Below are positions 32,916 through 41,619 of a DNA stretch of 64,000 nucleotides, piece after piece. Within the stretch, counting starts at the first letter, position 1. The number at the start of each line of letters is the position of its first letter. The translations under genes were made by a program, and so were the position numbers. Below the pieces are notes generated by a model, which saw only the letters and a program-made list of their open reading frames with translations, ran no database searches and was not told the DNA's origin. Source of the stretch: an uncultured Blautia sp. (GTDB lineage: Bacteria > Bacillota > Clostridia > Lachnospirales > Lachnospiraceae); contig CAKRXU010000007.1 of the NCBI GenBank assembly GCA_934424575.1, positions 1-64,000 of the forward strand. The letters are read 5' to 3'.

Positions 32916-34103
32916 ATGGCACAGTTAAACAACAAGGAACTGACTACACTTCCGGTAGGTAGACTGGGACTGATCCCTCTGGAAAGCTGTCGTCCCCTTG
33001 GTGAAAAGGTCAACGAATGGCTTGTTAAATGGAGAAACGAAAGAGACCACGCAGAAATGAAATCCTTCGCATTCGAGGGATATCAGCGCGATTCTTATAT
33101 TGTCGATGTCAAAACTCCTCGTTTTGGCTCTGGCGAAGGTAAGGGTGAAGTCAATGAGTCTGTCCGTGGTGATGATATCTATCTTATGGTGGATGTTACC
33201 AACTACAGCCTGACTTACCGTATCAGCGGATTCACCAACCTGATGTCTCCGGATGACCACTTCCAGGATCTGAAACGTGTGATCGCAGCGATCGGCGGCA
33301 AAGCACGTCGTGTCAATGTCATCATGCCGTACCTTTATGAGAGCCGCCAGGACAAGCGTACTGGACGTGAATCTCTGGACTGTGCATCTGCACTCCAGGA
33401 ACTGACCGGAATGGGCGTAGAGAATATCATCACATTTGATGCACACGATGCCCGTGTACAGAACGCTACCCCGCTTCATGGTTTTGAGACCATTCAGCCG
33501 GCTTATCAGTTTATCAAAGCTCTTCTTAAGAACGAAGAAGGACTTCATATTGATAATGACCACTTTATGATCATCAGCCCGGATGAGGGAAGTATGAGAA
33601 GAGCAATCTATCTTGCCAACGTTCTTGGTGTCGATATGGGTATGTATTACCGCAGACTGGACTACACCCGTAAGGTAAATGGCCGTCATCCGATCGCAGC
33701 TTACGAGTTCCTTGGGCCGAAGCTTGAAGGCAAGGATGTTATCCTGATCGACGATATGATCTCCTCTGGATACAGCATCCTCGAGATCGCATCTCTCCTT
33801 AAGAAACGTGGTGCAGGAAGAATCTATATCTGTACAACCTTCGGTTTCTTCACCGACGGACTTGAGAAATTTGATGATGCCGCAAGAAACGGAGTCTTTG
33901 ACAAGCTTCTGACCACCAACCTGATCTATCAGAGTCCTGAACTTCTTGCGAAGCCATACTATATCAGCTGTGATATGAGTAAATATATCGCTCTGATCAT
34001 CGATACTCTGAACCATGATATGTCTGTCAGCCATCTGCTGAACCCGGCAGACAGGATCAAGCGCTGCGTGGCAAATTACATGGCTCAGTATGATGAGAAA
34101 TAA
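32916..34103 (+). CDS. prs: Ribose-phosphate pyrophosphokinase
   Basis: A 395-aa protein, longer than the usual 310-320 aa of PRPP synthases. Conserved pieces include VIAAIGGKARRVNVIMPYL, ESLDCASALQEL, ITFDAHDARVQN (metal-binding His/Asp loop), SPDEGSMRRA and VILIDDMISSGYSI (PRPP-binding loop). It makes PRPP from ribose 5-phosphate and ATP for nucleotide synthesis. The extra length lies at both ends and in the AAG-like flap. It probably shares a transcript with the helicase loader gene. AGGAGG stands ahead of the ATG. Confidence 0.88.
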   Translation: MAQLNNKELTTLPVGRLGLIPLESCRPLGEKVNEWLVKWRNERDHAEMKSFAFEGYQRDSYIVDVKTPRFGSGEGKGEVNESVRGDDIYLMVDVTNYSLTYRISGFTNLMSPDDHFQDLKRVIAAIGGKARRVNVIMPYLYESRQDKRTGRESLDCASALQELTGMGVENIITFDAHDARVQNATPLHGFETIQPAYQFIKALLKNEEGLHIDNDHFMIISPDEGSMRRAIYLANVLGVDMGMYYRRLDYTRKVNGRHPIAAYEFLGPKLEGKDVILIDDMISSGYSILEIASLLKKRGAGRIYICTTFGFFTDGLEKFDDAARNGVFDKLLTTNLIYQSPELLAKPYYISCDMSKYIALIIDTLNHDMSVSHLLNPADRIKRCVANYMAQYDEK

Positions 34104-34162
34104 ATTGCATATCTGGAAGTAAATCTGTTTTTTATTCCGATCACATTTTTTCTTCCATATAA

Positions 34163-34207
34163 ATACCCCGCGGGGAAGATGTTTCGTGCATCTTCTCTGC
34201 GGGGTAT
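34163..34207. terminator. Bidirectional terminator between prs and the YhaO-like gene
   Basis: ATACCCCGC (34163-34171) pairs with GCGGGGTAT (34199-34207), and inside GAAGATG (34175-34181) pairs with CATCTTC (34189-34195). The stem is nearly 16 bp between convergent genes. Confidence 0.85.
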
Positions 34208-34223
34208 TTGAATTTTATCTGTC

Positions 34224-35984
34224 TTAATCCTCCGTCTCGCTTTTTCTGGCAAGTTTCTCAATCGTGGTCATGGCCAGATTGAGAGAGTCTATTTCTATTT
34301 CCTCTGCAAGCGGCAGATATATGTAGTCCTCTGCCTCCTGATATTCTTCTAACAGGTTTGAGAGTTCTGTATTTTTTTCTTTGATCTCCTGGTCCAGATC
34401 TTTCTGACCGGACTGCAGACTGTCCTTACGCGCAAGAAAGCGTTTCCTCCAGCGTCTTCTCTTCTCAAGCTCACGAATGGTTTTCATATTGAAAAATCCT
34501 TCCAGCAACAGAAGACAGATTCCCGTAGCCGCTACCACAAGGCCTAACATAGTTTCCTTAAAATAAATTCCCATGATGAGTGCACCGGCCAGAAACAGGA
34601 CTGCTGTTGCCCCCAATCCGACGGCCTGAAACTGATTCTTACGCTCCAGCTCCCTGATGCGTTCTTCTGGCTGTTCCTCGCTGCGTCCACCATTCAGCCT
34701 CTGAAGCGATTCTTCCTGAGAACGTACCTCTGCTCTCTGCTCTTCCAGTTCATGGATTTCAATATTAAGACGGTCAATAGCATTACGGATTTTCTGTTTC
34801 TCTGCCAGGTCATCCTTCTTTCGGCGTTCTACCTGGACCTGATAGCCCTTACGGGACATCTTAAGCATCTGTAAAATGCGTCCCAGATCCTTCTGCTCTG
34901 CATCCTGCATAACTCTTCCATTTACAAGTACAGATGCATTCAGAAGGGACTGCAGACCGTGATAGAGTGCTTTATCCTCCACAACCGACCTGTGAGCATT
35001 ATCTGTAAATTGTTCGATGTAGTCTCCAATCAGGGTTCCTTTATATTGTTCATGAAGTTTCTTAAGATCATATGCCGGACGAGATTCATCCAGAACTTCC
35101 ACGATATTTCCCATAGTCTTCAGGCGCTCCGCCAGAAGAAGACTTCCTGGAGAACGGGTTCCCTGGATGATCACGCGATAAATGTTTTTGCCGCCACGTT
35201 TCATGATCTCATTACGCAGCATTTCTTCCAATGTATGCTGTGTGGAACCTTCCCTGACGGTCAGAAGCAGATTCTGATAGGAACGGCTGGCAAATGGAAC
35301 AAGGTGTGTCCGGACTGTACCCTCGTCATAGGTTCCCTCTATATAGCCATGTTCTCCCAGATCATTACGATCGATCGGCTCCAGTGCTCCTGAATACAGT
35401 GTCCAGTCTCGAAGCGGTGCCTGATGCTGATGCCTGTGTCCAAGTGCGATATAATCAAATCCACCCTCTGCCAGTTTACGGAAATCCAGCGGAATATGCT
35501 GTTCATCACCGCCATGCGCCATCAGAACATGAAATCCTCGCTTGTCAGATTTCTTCCAGTCATCGTACAGTGCTTCATGGATTTCTCTGTGTTCGTAACT
35601 CAATCCGTATACATAGATATTTTTCTCCGGAATTTCAATACAGGTTCGACTTTCTCCATCAAAGAACGATACATTGTCATTCCATTTGAACGTCCGATAG
35701 AAGGACTCTTCCTTCATATAATCATTATCTCCGGCCATAAGAAAAACTCTGGTCCCCGGAATCGTGGCAAAAAGGTCATTTATCTCTCTCAGCTCACTCA
35801 GAAGCGGCTGTCGGTGAAAGAGGTCTCCGGCTATAAATAGCAAATCCACCGGGCTCTTGCGTATTGTCGCAATCACCCGGCGGAATGTTTCCCAGATTTC
35901 TTCTTCCCGCTCACGACTCCACGGGCAGCCTCGATCTGGCACTGCCCCAAGGTGTACATCTGCAAGATGAATAAATCTTATCAT
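34224..35984 (-). CDS. YhaO/SbcD-like metallophosphoesterase with membrane hairpin
   Basis: A 586-aa protein. The N-terminal calcineurin-like nuclease domain has ADVHLGA, IAGDLFHRQ, MAGDND, VLMAHGG and ALGHRHQH, all the expected metal ligands. This is the SbcD/Mre11/YhaO family of DNA exonuclease subunits. After a cap domain (to about 385) comes a coiled coil, then two membrane helices (about 455-475 and 478-500) and a second coiled coil to the end. The helices are unusual for SbcD but echo the membrane-spanning coiled coil of B. subtilis YhaN, the partner ATPase. No SbcC/YhaN gene is adjacent. The operon neighbour upstream is asnS. Confidence 0.82.
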   Translation of the reverse strand: MIRFIHLADVHLGAVPDRGCPWSREREEEIWETFRRVIATIRKSPVDLLFIAGDLFHRQPLLSELREINDLFATIPGTRVFLMAGDNDYMKEESFYRTFKWNDNVSFFDGESRTCIEIPEKNIYVYGLSYEHREIHEALYDDWKKSDKRGFHVLMAHGGDEQHIPLDFRKLAEGGFDYIALGHRHQHQAPLRDWTLYSGALEPIDRNDLGEHGYIEGTYDEGTVRTHLVPFASRSYQNLLLTVREGSTQHTLEEMLRNEIMKRGGKNIYRVIIQGTRSPGSLLLAERLKTMGNIVEVLDESRPAYDLKKLHEQYKGTLIGDYIEQFTDNAHRSVVEDKALYHGLQSLLNASVLVNGRVMQDAEQKDLGRILQMLKMSRKGYQVQVERRKKDDLAEKQKIRNAIDRLNIEIHELEEQRAEVRSQEESLQRLNGGRSEEQPEERIRELERKNQFQAVGLGATAVLFLAGALIMGIYFKETMLGLVVAATGICLLLLEGFFNMKTIRELEKRRRWRKRFLARKDSLQSGQKDLDQEIKEKNTELSNLLEEYQEAEDYIYLPLAEEIEIDSLNLAMTTIEKLARKSETED

Positions 35985-35998
35985 TTAATTACTACTCC

Positions 35999-37390
35999 TT
36001 ATAAATCACAGTTATTTACAGTTCTCGGGAACGGAATCACGTCACGGATATTGCCCATTCCTGTCAGATACATTACGCAGCGTTCGAATCCAAGTCCGTA
36101 TCCGGAATGACGGGTAGAGCCATATTTACGAAGATCCATGTAGAACTGATAGTCCTCAGCTTTGAGTCCGAGTTCATCCATACGGGATTTCAGTTTCTCG
36201 TAGTCATCTTCTCTCTGGCTTCCTCCGATGATCTCTCCGATTCCAGGAACAAGGCAGTCCATAGCTGCAACGGTCTTGCCGTCGTCATTCAGCTTCATGT
36301 AAAATGCTTTGATCTCCTTCGGATAATCTGTAACGAATACAGGTTTCTTGAAGATCTGCTCTGTCAGATAACGCTCATGCTCTGTCTGAAGGTCGCATCC
36401 CCAGAATACCTTGTAATCGAATTTATCGTTGTTTTTCTCAAGAAGCTCGATTGCCTCTGTGTAGGTTACATGACCGAATTCGGAATTTACTACGTGGTTC
36501 AGACGATCCAGAAGTCCCTTGTCGATGAAGGAATTGAAGAAGTTCATTTCTTCCGGGGCGTTCTCAAGTACATAACGGATCACGTATTTGAGCATTGCCT
36601 CTGCGAGATCCATGTTGTCGTTAAGGTCTGCAAATGCACACTCTGGCTCAATCATCCAGAACTCAGCAGCATGACGTGTGGTGTTGGAGTTCTCTGCACG
36701 GAAGGTCGGTCCGAAAGTGTAGATATTACGGAATGCCTGTGCATAAGTCTCGCCGTTGAGCTGGCCACTTACGGTGAGATTTGTCTCCTTGCCAAAGAAG
36801 TCCTTGCTGTAGTCTACAGTTCCGTCCTCGTTCAGCGGCGGGTTCTTCATATCCAGTGTGGTTACCTGGAACATCTCTCCTGCACCCTCACAGTCGCTTC
36901 CTGTGATCAGTGGTGTATGAACGTAAACAAATCCTCTCTCCTGGAAGAATTTATGGATTGCATAAGCACACAGAGAACGTACACGGAATACTGCCTGGAA
37001 AGTATTGGTTCTCGGTCTTAAGTGTGTCATAGTTCTTAAGTATTCAAGAGTATGACGTTTCTTCTGAAGCGGGTAATCTGGTGCGGATGCGCCCTCTACC
37101 TGTACTTCCTCTGCCTGGATCTCAAACGGCTGCTTTGCTTCCGGTGTCGGAACGAGGGTTCCTTTGACGATGATGGCAGCACCTACGTTTAATTTGCTGA
37201 TCTCAGCAAAGTTCTCCATGGTGTCGTGATATACAATCTGAAGTGTCTCGAAATAGGTTCCGTCATGAAGGACGATGAATCCAAATGCCTTGGAACCACG
37301 GACGCTGCGGACCCAGCCTCCTACTGTCACTTCCTGGTTCATATATTGTTCTCTGTTTTTGTAAATTTCTCTTACAGTTGTAAGCTTCAT
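35999..37390 (-). CDS. asnS: Asparagine--tRNA ligase
   Basis: A 463-aa class II aminoacyl-tRNA synthetase. The N-terminal OB fold (VTVGGWVRSVRGSKAFGFIVLHDG) is followed by class II motif 2 (TFRAENSNTTRHAAEFWMIEPECAF) and motif 3 (GYGLGFERCVMYLTGMGNIRDVIPFPR). The Asn-specific form is indicated by the overall match and by the absence of an AspRS insertion. A promoter TTGCAG, 17 bp, TATACT (37464-37436) lies close upstream; the short leader leaves no room for a T-box. The YhaO-like gene follows 14 bp downstream. Confidence 0.95.
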   Translation of the reverse strand: MKLTTVREIYKNREQYMNQEVTVGGWVRSVRGSKAFGFIVLHDGTYFETLQIVYHDTMENFAEISKLNVGAAIIVKGTLVPTPEAKQPFEIQAEEVQVEGASAPDYPLQKKRHTLEYLRTMTHLRPRTNTFQAVFRVRSLCAYAIHKFFQERGFVYVHTPLITGSDCEGAGEMFQVTTLDMKNPPLNEDGTVDYSKDFFGKETNLTVSGQLNGETYAQAFRNIYTFGPTFRAENSNTTRHAAEFWMIEPECAFADLNDNMDLAEAMLKYVIRYVLENAPEEMNFFNSFIDKGLLDRLNHVVNSEFGHVTYTEAIELLEKNNDKFDYKVFWGCDLQTEHERYLTEQIFKKPVFVTDYPKEIKAFYMKLNDDGKTVAAMDCLVPGIGEIIGGSQREDDYEKLKSRMDELGLKAEDYQFYMDLRKYGSTRHSGYGLGFERCVMYLTGMGNIRDVIPFPRTVNNCDL

Positions 37391-37435
37391 AATCTGTTTC
37401 CTCTCTGTCTTTCATTTCTCATCCAATTGATTTCT

Positions 37436-37464
37436 AGTATAGACTATTCGTCTGATTCCTGCAA
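37436..37464 (-). promoter_or_regulatory. asnS promoter
   Basis: Minus-strand TTGCAG (37464-37459), 17-bp spacer, TATACT (37441-37436), about 40 bp before the start codon. Confidence 0.7.
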
Positions 37465-37493
37465 GGAGTAAATATGAGAGATTGCAGGATTTC

Positions 37494-39863
37494 TTATGAT
37501 TCCCAGAGAAGAGTATCTGTAAGTTTGTATCCGTCTGTCATATCATAGGAGCTGATTCCGTTTTCTGTAACGAGGTAAAAGGTATCAGAAATATAAACGC
37601 CTCTCATGGTGCGGTATTCCGTATTGGTGAGTGCATCGTCAAACAGACCGCTCTGTGTGATGTTCAGGTACGCGCCCGGGACAAAACCATCTTCTTCGCT
37701 GTAGGAAAGGAGTCCGTAGTAATACTGCTCTTCTGTGTGGTAGTAGTCTCCTGTGCCGCTGTTCTTATACAGTCCGTAGGCAAAACCGAAGAGGTTTTTG
37801 TCCGGTGATGCCAGGATTGCACGGTAATTGGAAAGCGCATCACAGATGGACACGTTCTTGAGAACTATACGGTCGATCTCTTTGACATCGGAAGGATCTG
37901 TGATGTCGAACATGGAGCATTTCAGCCCTTCGATACTGCCTGTGTCAGGATCTGTCTCCCAGCCGATACCGAGCAGTGTGTTTTCTCCGTAAAAATGCAG
38001 ATATTCGGAGAAGCCGGTGATCTTGAGTTCGCCGATGATCTCTGGTTTCGTCGGGTCGGAAAGATCTGCTGAAAACAGCGGGTCTGTGTTTCTGTAGGTA
38101 ACAAAGTATCCGGTGTCTCCCATGAAACGGGCAGACTTAATCTCTTCGTTATCGGCAAGGTTCTCGATCTTGCCGACGGTCTTCATGTCTGCATCGAGGA
38201 TATAAAGTCCGTTGGTTCTGGTATATTCGCTATAATCCTTGTTCCATCCTGCTGTTGTTGTGACTACGCGGAGATTTCCGTTGTACTCATCCATGGAAAA
38301 GCTGTTGTTGAGTTCTCCGGATACAGAACCAGTACTTCCTTCTGTAAAAAGTCCATCCTCATAACCGATGCGGACAATCTCCGTGCGCGGTTTCGTGTCA
38401 GATGCGGTCCAGTCAGAAACGGCAGAATAGATGTTGGATTCGCTTACGTAAAAAGTCTCTGCACCGCTGACAACTGCCATGCTGTCTGCGATCTGGTCCG
38501 GGTTCTCATCGGAGACGGAGGATGCTACCAGATAGTTTTTGCCGTCGTAGGTATAATCTGTTGTTTCTTCGGCTGCCGGCAGGTAGATGTGGTCGTATGC
38601 GATGTACTCGCCATCGATCCTCGGAATGTATTTTACTTTTGCATCGACCCCGTCCGTGGTGTCCGGGGAGTAGGAAGTAAAGAGATAAAGATTCCCGCCG
38701 TTTCTTCTGGAAGAAAGGTATGTGCCATCCTGCTGGCAGGTTCCTGTCTGTTTCGGGTTTTCGCGATCGGAAATGTCGTAGGTATCGATGGAGACCGTTG
38801 TCACCGGGACGCTGTAGCTGGCGCGGACGGTGCTGGTGTCGGTGTTATCTTTTTTACTGTCACTGTTATTCTGCGCGTCGGTTCCCGGGTCGCTGCTGTC
38901 AGATGAAAAAAGGTTAATCTCTCCTTTATACGTAATATATGTCTCCTGCTGACGGATCACCTGGAGGCTGTCGCCGTTTAAGTACATTTCCATATAATCG
39001 GCATTACGGTCGCCGGAGATCTCGCTGACCAGCTTCATGGAAGCGGCATCCACGATACGGATATCGCCCCTGCTGTTCATCGCATAGATGTAGGTTCCGT
39101 CTGTCTTGACAATGTCTGCTTCGTCAACGTTTTCTTCCTGTGTGTTGGTTGTTGAATGGTCAGCCGATTCCTGTGATTCATCATAAGTAAAACCTGTGTC
39201 AATATCAGACGGATACATTGCCGCAGAGGAATCCTCCGTGGCAACAGCATCTGCGGTACTTTCTTCGATCATATCCACTGTAGAATATTCTGCAATGCCG
39301 CGCGCACCGTCTGCGGCGTTCCAGTTATCATTGTCACTCTGCCATTTGTGCAGGATCTCATATAAAGATTCGTAGCTCTCAGCATGTGCGAGACCTGTAA
39401 TTGGAGGTGTGGCGATTTTTTCCTTACCATTCGCCTTGCTGTCCTGCTGCACAGTGTCTGATGTGTCTGTTTCATCTGCTGCATCTGACACATCTGTCGT
39501 TTCTGTTACATCTGATGTATCTGATTTCAGGGCTGCTTCATCTGCCGTCGTATTTTCTTCCTGTGCAGCCTGCTTCTTCGTCTCCGGGTCTCTCATGATC
39601 CTCGGCGCAACTCCAAAAGCCGCCGCTCCCAGTACAACGACCGCTGCCGCCGCTATAATATACTTCCTATTGATAACCGGCATCTTCCGCTCCGGTTTCT
39701 CTTCCTGCACCGGCTCCCTGCGGATTGAACTTTTCCACTGCGGGATCTCCTCCTCACGGGAGTTATCCACCGGCGGGATCTCCTGTGTACGCTGGTCTGT
39801 GGATTTCTTCTTCCCAAACTTTGTCTGTTTCTTATCTTCTGGTTTGTTCAGATCATCTTTCAT
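37494..39863 (-). CDS. Membrane-anchored beta-propeller protein
   Basis: A 789-aa protein from ATG 39863 (GGAGAGG ahead; an in-frame ATG ten codons upstream is weaker). A cytoplasmic basic/acidic head (about 1-62) is followed by one membrane helix (about 63-85). An Asp/Thr/Ser-rich extracellular stalk (about 90-230) leads to a large domain of repeated beta segments (for example VDEADIVKTDGTYIYAMNSRG, ARFMGDTGYFVTYRNTDPLF and FTEGSTGSVSG). This is the 'beta-propeller domain' family common in Firmicutes and archaea, where a bound calcium is often suspected. The function is unknown, likely extracellular binding. It is monocistronic. Confidence 0.8.
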   Translation of the reverse strand: MKDDLNKPEDKKQTKFGKKKSTDQRTQEIPPVDNSREEEIPQWKSSIRREPVQEEKPERKMPVINRKYIIAAAAVVVLGAAAFGVAPRIMRDPETKKQAAQEENTTADEAALKSDTSDVTETTDVSDAADETDTSDTVQQDSKANGKEKIATPPITGLAHAESYESLYEILHKWQSDNDNWNAADGARGIAEYSTVDMIEESTADAVATEDSSAAMYPSDIDTGFTYDESQESADHSTTNTQEENVDEADIVKTDGTYIYAMNSRGDIRIVDAASMKLVSEISGDRNADYMEMYLNGDSLQVIRQQETYITYKGEINLFSSDSSDPGTDAQNNSDSKKDNTDTSTVRASYSVPVTTVSIDTYDISDRENPKQTGTCQQDGTYLSSRRNGGNLYLFTSYSPDTTDGVDAKVKYIPRIDGEYIAYDHIYLPAAEETTDYTYDGKNYLVASSVSDENPDQIADSMAVVSGAETFYVSESNIYSAVSDWTASDTKPRTEIVRIGYEDGLFTEGSTGSVSGELNNSFSMDEYNGNLRVVTTTAGWNKDYSEYTRTNGLYILDADMKTVGKIENLADNEEIKSARFMGDTGYFVTYRNTDPLFSADLSDPTKPEIIGELKITGFSEYLHFYGENTLLGIGWETDPDTGSIEGLKCSMFDITDPSDVKEIDRIVLKNVSICDALSNYRAILASPDKNLFGFAYGLYKNSGTGDYYHTEEQYYYGLLSYSEEDGFVPGAYLNITQSGLFDDALTNTEYRTMRGVYISDTFYLVTENGISSYDMTDGYKLTDTLLWES

Positions 39864-40002
39864 AATGTCACCTCTCCTCATGATTTCTGTCACTGCTTCG
39901 CCCTGTTTCCGTTATTACAAGTTTACCCTGTGCCATTTATTTATATTAGCGCTATTGTACCATATCATTCCTGTGTATCTGTAAAATTTCCTGTAAAAAA
40001 TA

Positions 40003-40037
40003 CAAAAAGGAACTTCAGCCTGTTACAGCCGAAGTCC
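40003..40037 (-). terminator. Terminator of galT
   Basis: On the minus strand GGACTTCGGC (40037-40028) pairs with GCTGAAGTTCC (40019-40009, one bulge), followed by TTTTTG. Confidence 0.85.
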
Positions 40038-40075
40038 CTCTCATGGAAACTGTCATACTATTGTATGTAGTGCTC

Positions 40076-41566
40076 TTATAAAGTTCCAATAAATCTCATA
40101 AATGCCTCTCTGCCTTCCGGTGTGCATTTGTAAACACCGGCATCTTCGAGAACATGAGTGAATACGATCCCAACTTCTTTCTGAAGGATCTCGTGAACAT
40201 TGTCCTTGTTGATGTTGTCATATTTTGGCAGGAATTCTGCTGCCCAGGCAGCATGTTTCTCGATTTTTTCGTTGGAAGCGATGTCTTTGCCTTCAAGAAT
40301 ATACTCCTCGAGAAGTTCCAGTTCTTCTTTCAGTCTCGCCGGAAGAACTGCAAGTCCCATAACCTCGATCAGTCCAATGTTTTCTTTCTTGATATGATGA
40401 TACTGAGCATGCGGATGATAAACACCAAGAGGATGTTCCTCTGTTGTGATGTTATTTCTCAGTGTCAGGTCAAGTTCGTACATATCGCCGACTTTACGTG
40501 CGATCGGAGTGATCGTATTATGCGGCTCGCCGTCTGTCTCTGCAAAAACAAATGCAGCTTCATCTGTGTAACCTCTCCATACTTCCAGCACATGAGTCGC
40601 AAGATCCACCAGACGGTCAGAATCTTTGTGACGGATACGGAGTACAGATAACGGCCATTTCACGATCCCAGCTTCTACATCTTCGAATCCCGGAATGGTC
40701 ACATGTTTCTCGATCGGTGCTTTTGCCATGGCAAAGGTGTAATGTCCACCCTGGAAATGGTCATGGCTCAGGATAGAACCGCCAACGATCGGAAGGTCTG
40801 CGTTGGAACCAAGGAAATAATGCGGGAAAAGTTTTACAAAATCAAACAGCTTGATAAACGCATTTCTCTCGATCTTCATCGGAGTATGCTGGCTGTTGAA
40901 CACGATGCAGTGCTCATTGTAATACACATATGGAGAATACTGTAATCCCCACGGTGTATCGTTGATCGTGATCGGAATGATCCTGTGGTTCTGTCTTGCC
41001 GGATGGTTTACACGGCCTGCGTATCCCTCATTCTCCGGGCACAGAAGGCATTTCGGATAACTGCTTGCCTTGGCATTCTTTGCTGCTGCAATCGCCTTAG
41101 GATCTTTCTCCGGTTTGGAAAGATTGATGGTGATGTCGATATCTCCGTATGGACTCTCAACTTTCCATTTCTGGTCTTTCTTAACGCGGTAGCGGCGGAT
41201 ATAGTTGCTGTCCTGGCTCAACTTGTAGAAATAATCAGTTGCTTCCTCCGGGCTCTTCTCATATCTGTCCCAGAATTCCTTCTGCACCTGTGCCGGGCGC
41301 GGCATCAGGCAGTTCATAAGTCGTGTGTCAAAAAGATCACGATAGACAACACTGTCCTCGATCAGACCTCTCTTCACCGCTTCATCCAGAAGCTCGTTCA
41401 AAGTTTCTTCCAGATCTACATCAGCAACTTTTTCTTCCGGTTCCACGAATTCATCTTCATGAAAAACATCAAGAAGAAGGTTGATCGTGTAACTGCGCTC
41501 ACATTCTGGTGTAAGTCCTGATTCAATTCCATACTGTACAAGTTTTGCAATACTGTTACTTAACAT
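40076..41566 (-). CDS. galT: UDP-glucose--hexose-1-phosphate uridylyltransferase, class II
   Basis: A 496-aa GalT of the Gram-positive type (about 490-500 aa). The start at 41566 is supported by AGGGGGA upstream. Typical stretches are MNCLMPRPAQV, CLLCPENEGYAGR, SHDHFQGGHYTF (carrying the catalytic His region) and HNTITPIARK. It exchanges UMP between UDP-glucose and galactose 1-phosphate in the Leloir pathway. galK and galE are not in the window. It is the last gene of a leftward group with an unknown membrane-anchored protein. Confidence 0.94.
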   Translation of the reverse strand: MLSNSIAKLVQYGIESGLTPECERSYTINLLLDVFHEDEFVEPEEKVADVDLEETLNELLDEAVKRGLIEDSVVYRDLFDTRLMNCLMPRPAQVQKEFWDRYEKSPEEATDYFYKLSQDSNYIRRYRVKKDQKWKVESPYGDIDITINLSKPEKDPKAIAAAKNAKASSYPKCLLCPENEGYAGRVNHPARQNHRIIPITINDTPWGLQYSPYVYYNEHCIVFNSQHTPMKIERNAFIKLFDFVKLFPHYFLGSNADLPIVGGSILSHDHFQGGHYTFAMAKAPIEKHVTIPGFEDVEAGIVKWPLSVLRIRHKDSDRLVDLATHVLEVWRGYTDEAAFVFAETDGEPHNTITPIARKVGDMYELDLTLRNNITTEEHPLGVYHPHAQYHHIKKENIGLIEVMGLAVLPARLKEELELLEEYILEGKDIASNEKIEKHAAWAAEFLPKYDNINKDNVHEILQKEVGIVFTHVLEDAGVYKCTPEGREAFMRFIGTL

Positions 41567-41619
41567 ATGCGTTGTCCCCCTGTCATTTTGTGGTGTTCTT
41601 TTTTGCAACTTGTTTCCGT

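Noticed and set aside
35424..35840. Plus-strand frames opposite the YhaO-like gene
   Set aside because: They are shadows of a gene with complete catalytic motifs on the minus strand.
37391..37493. T-box riboswitch upstream of asnS
   Set aside because: A promoter lies only about 40 bp before the start, and there is no specifier loop or TGGNACC motif.
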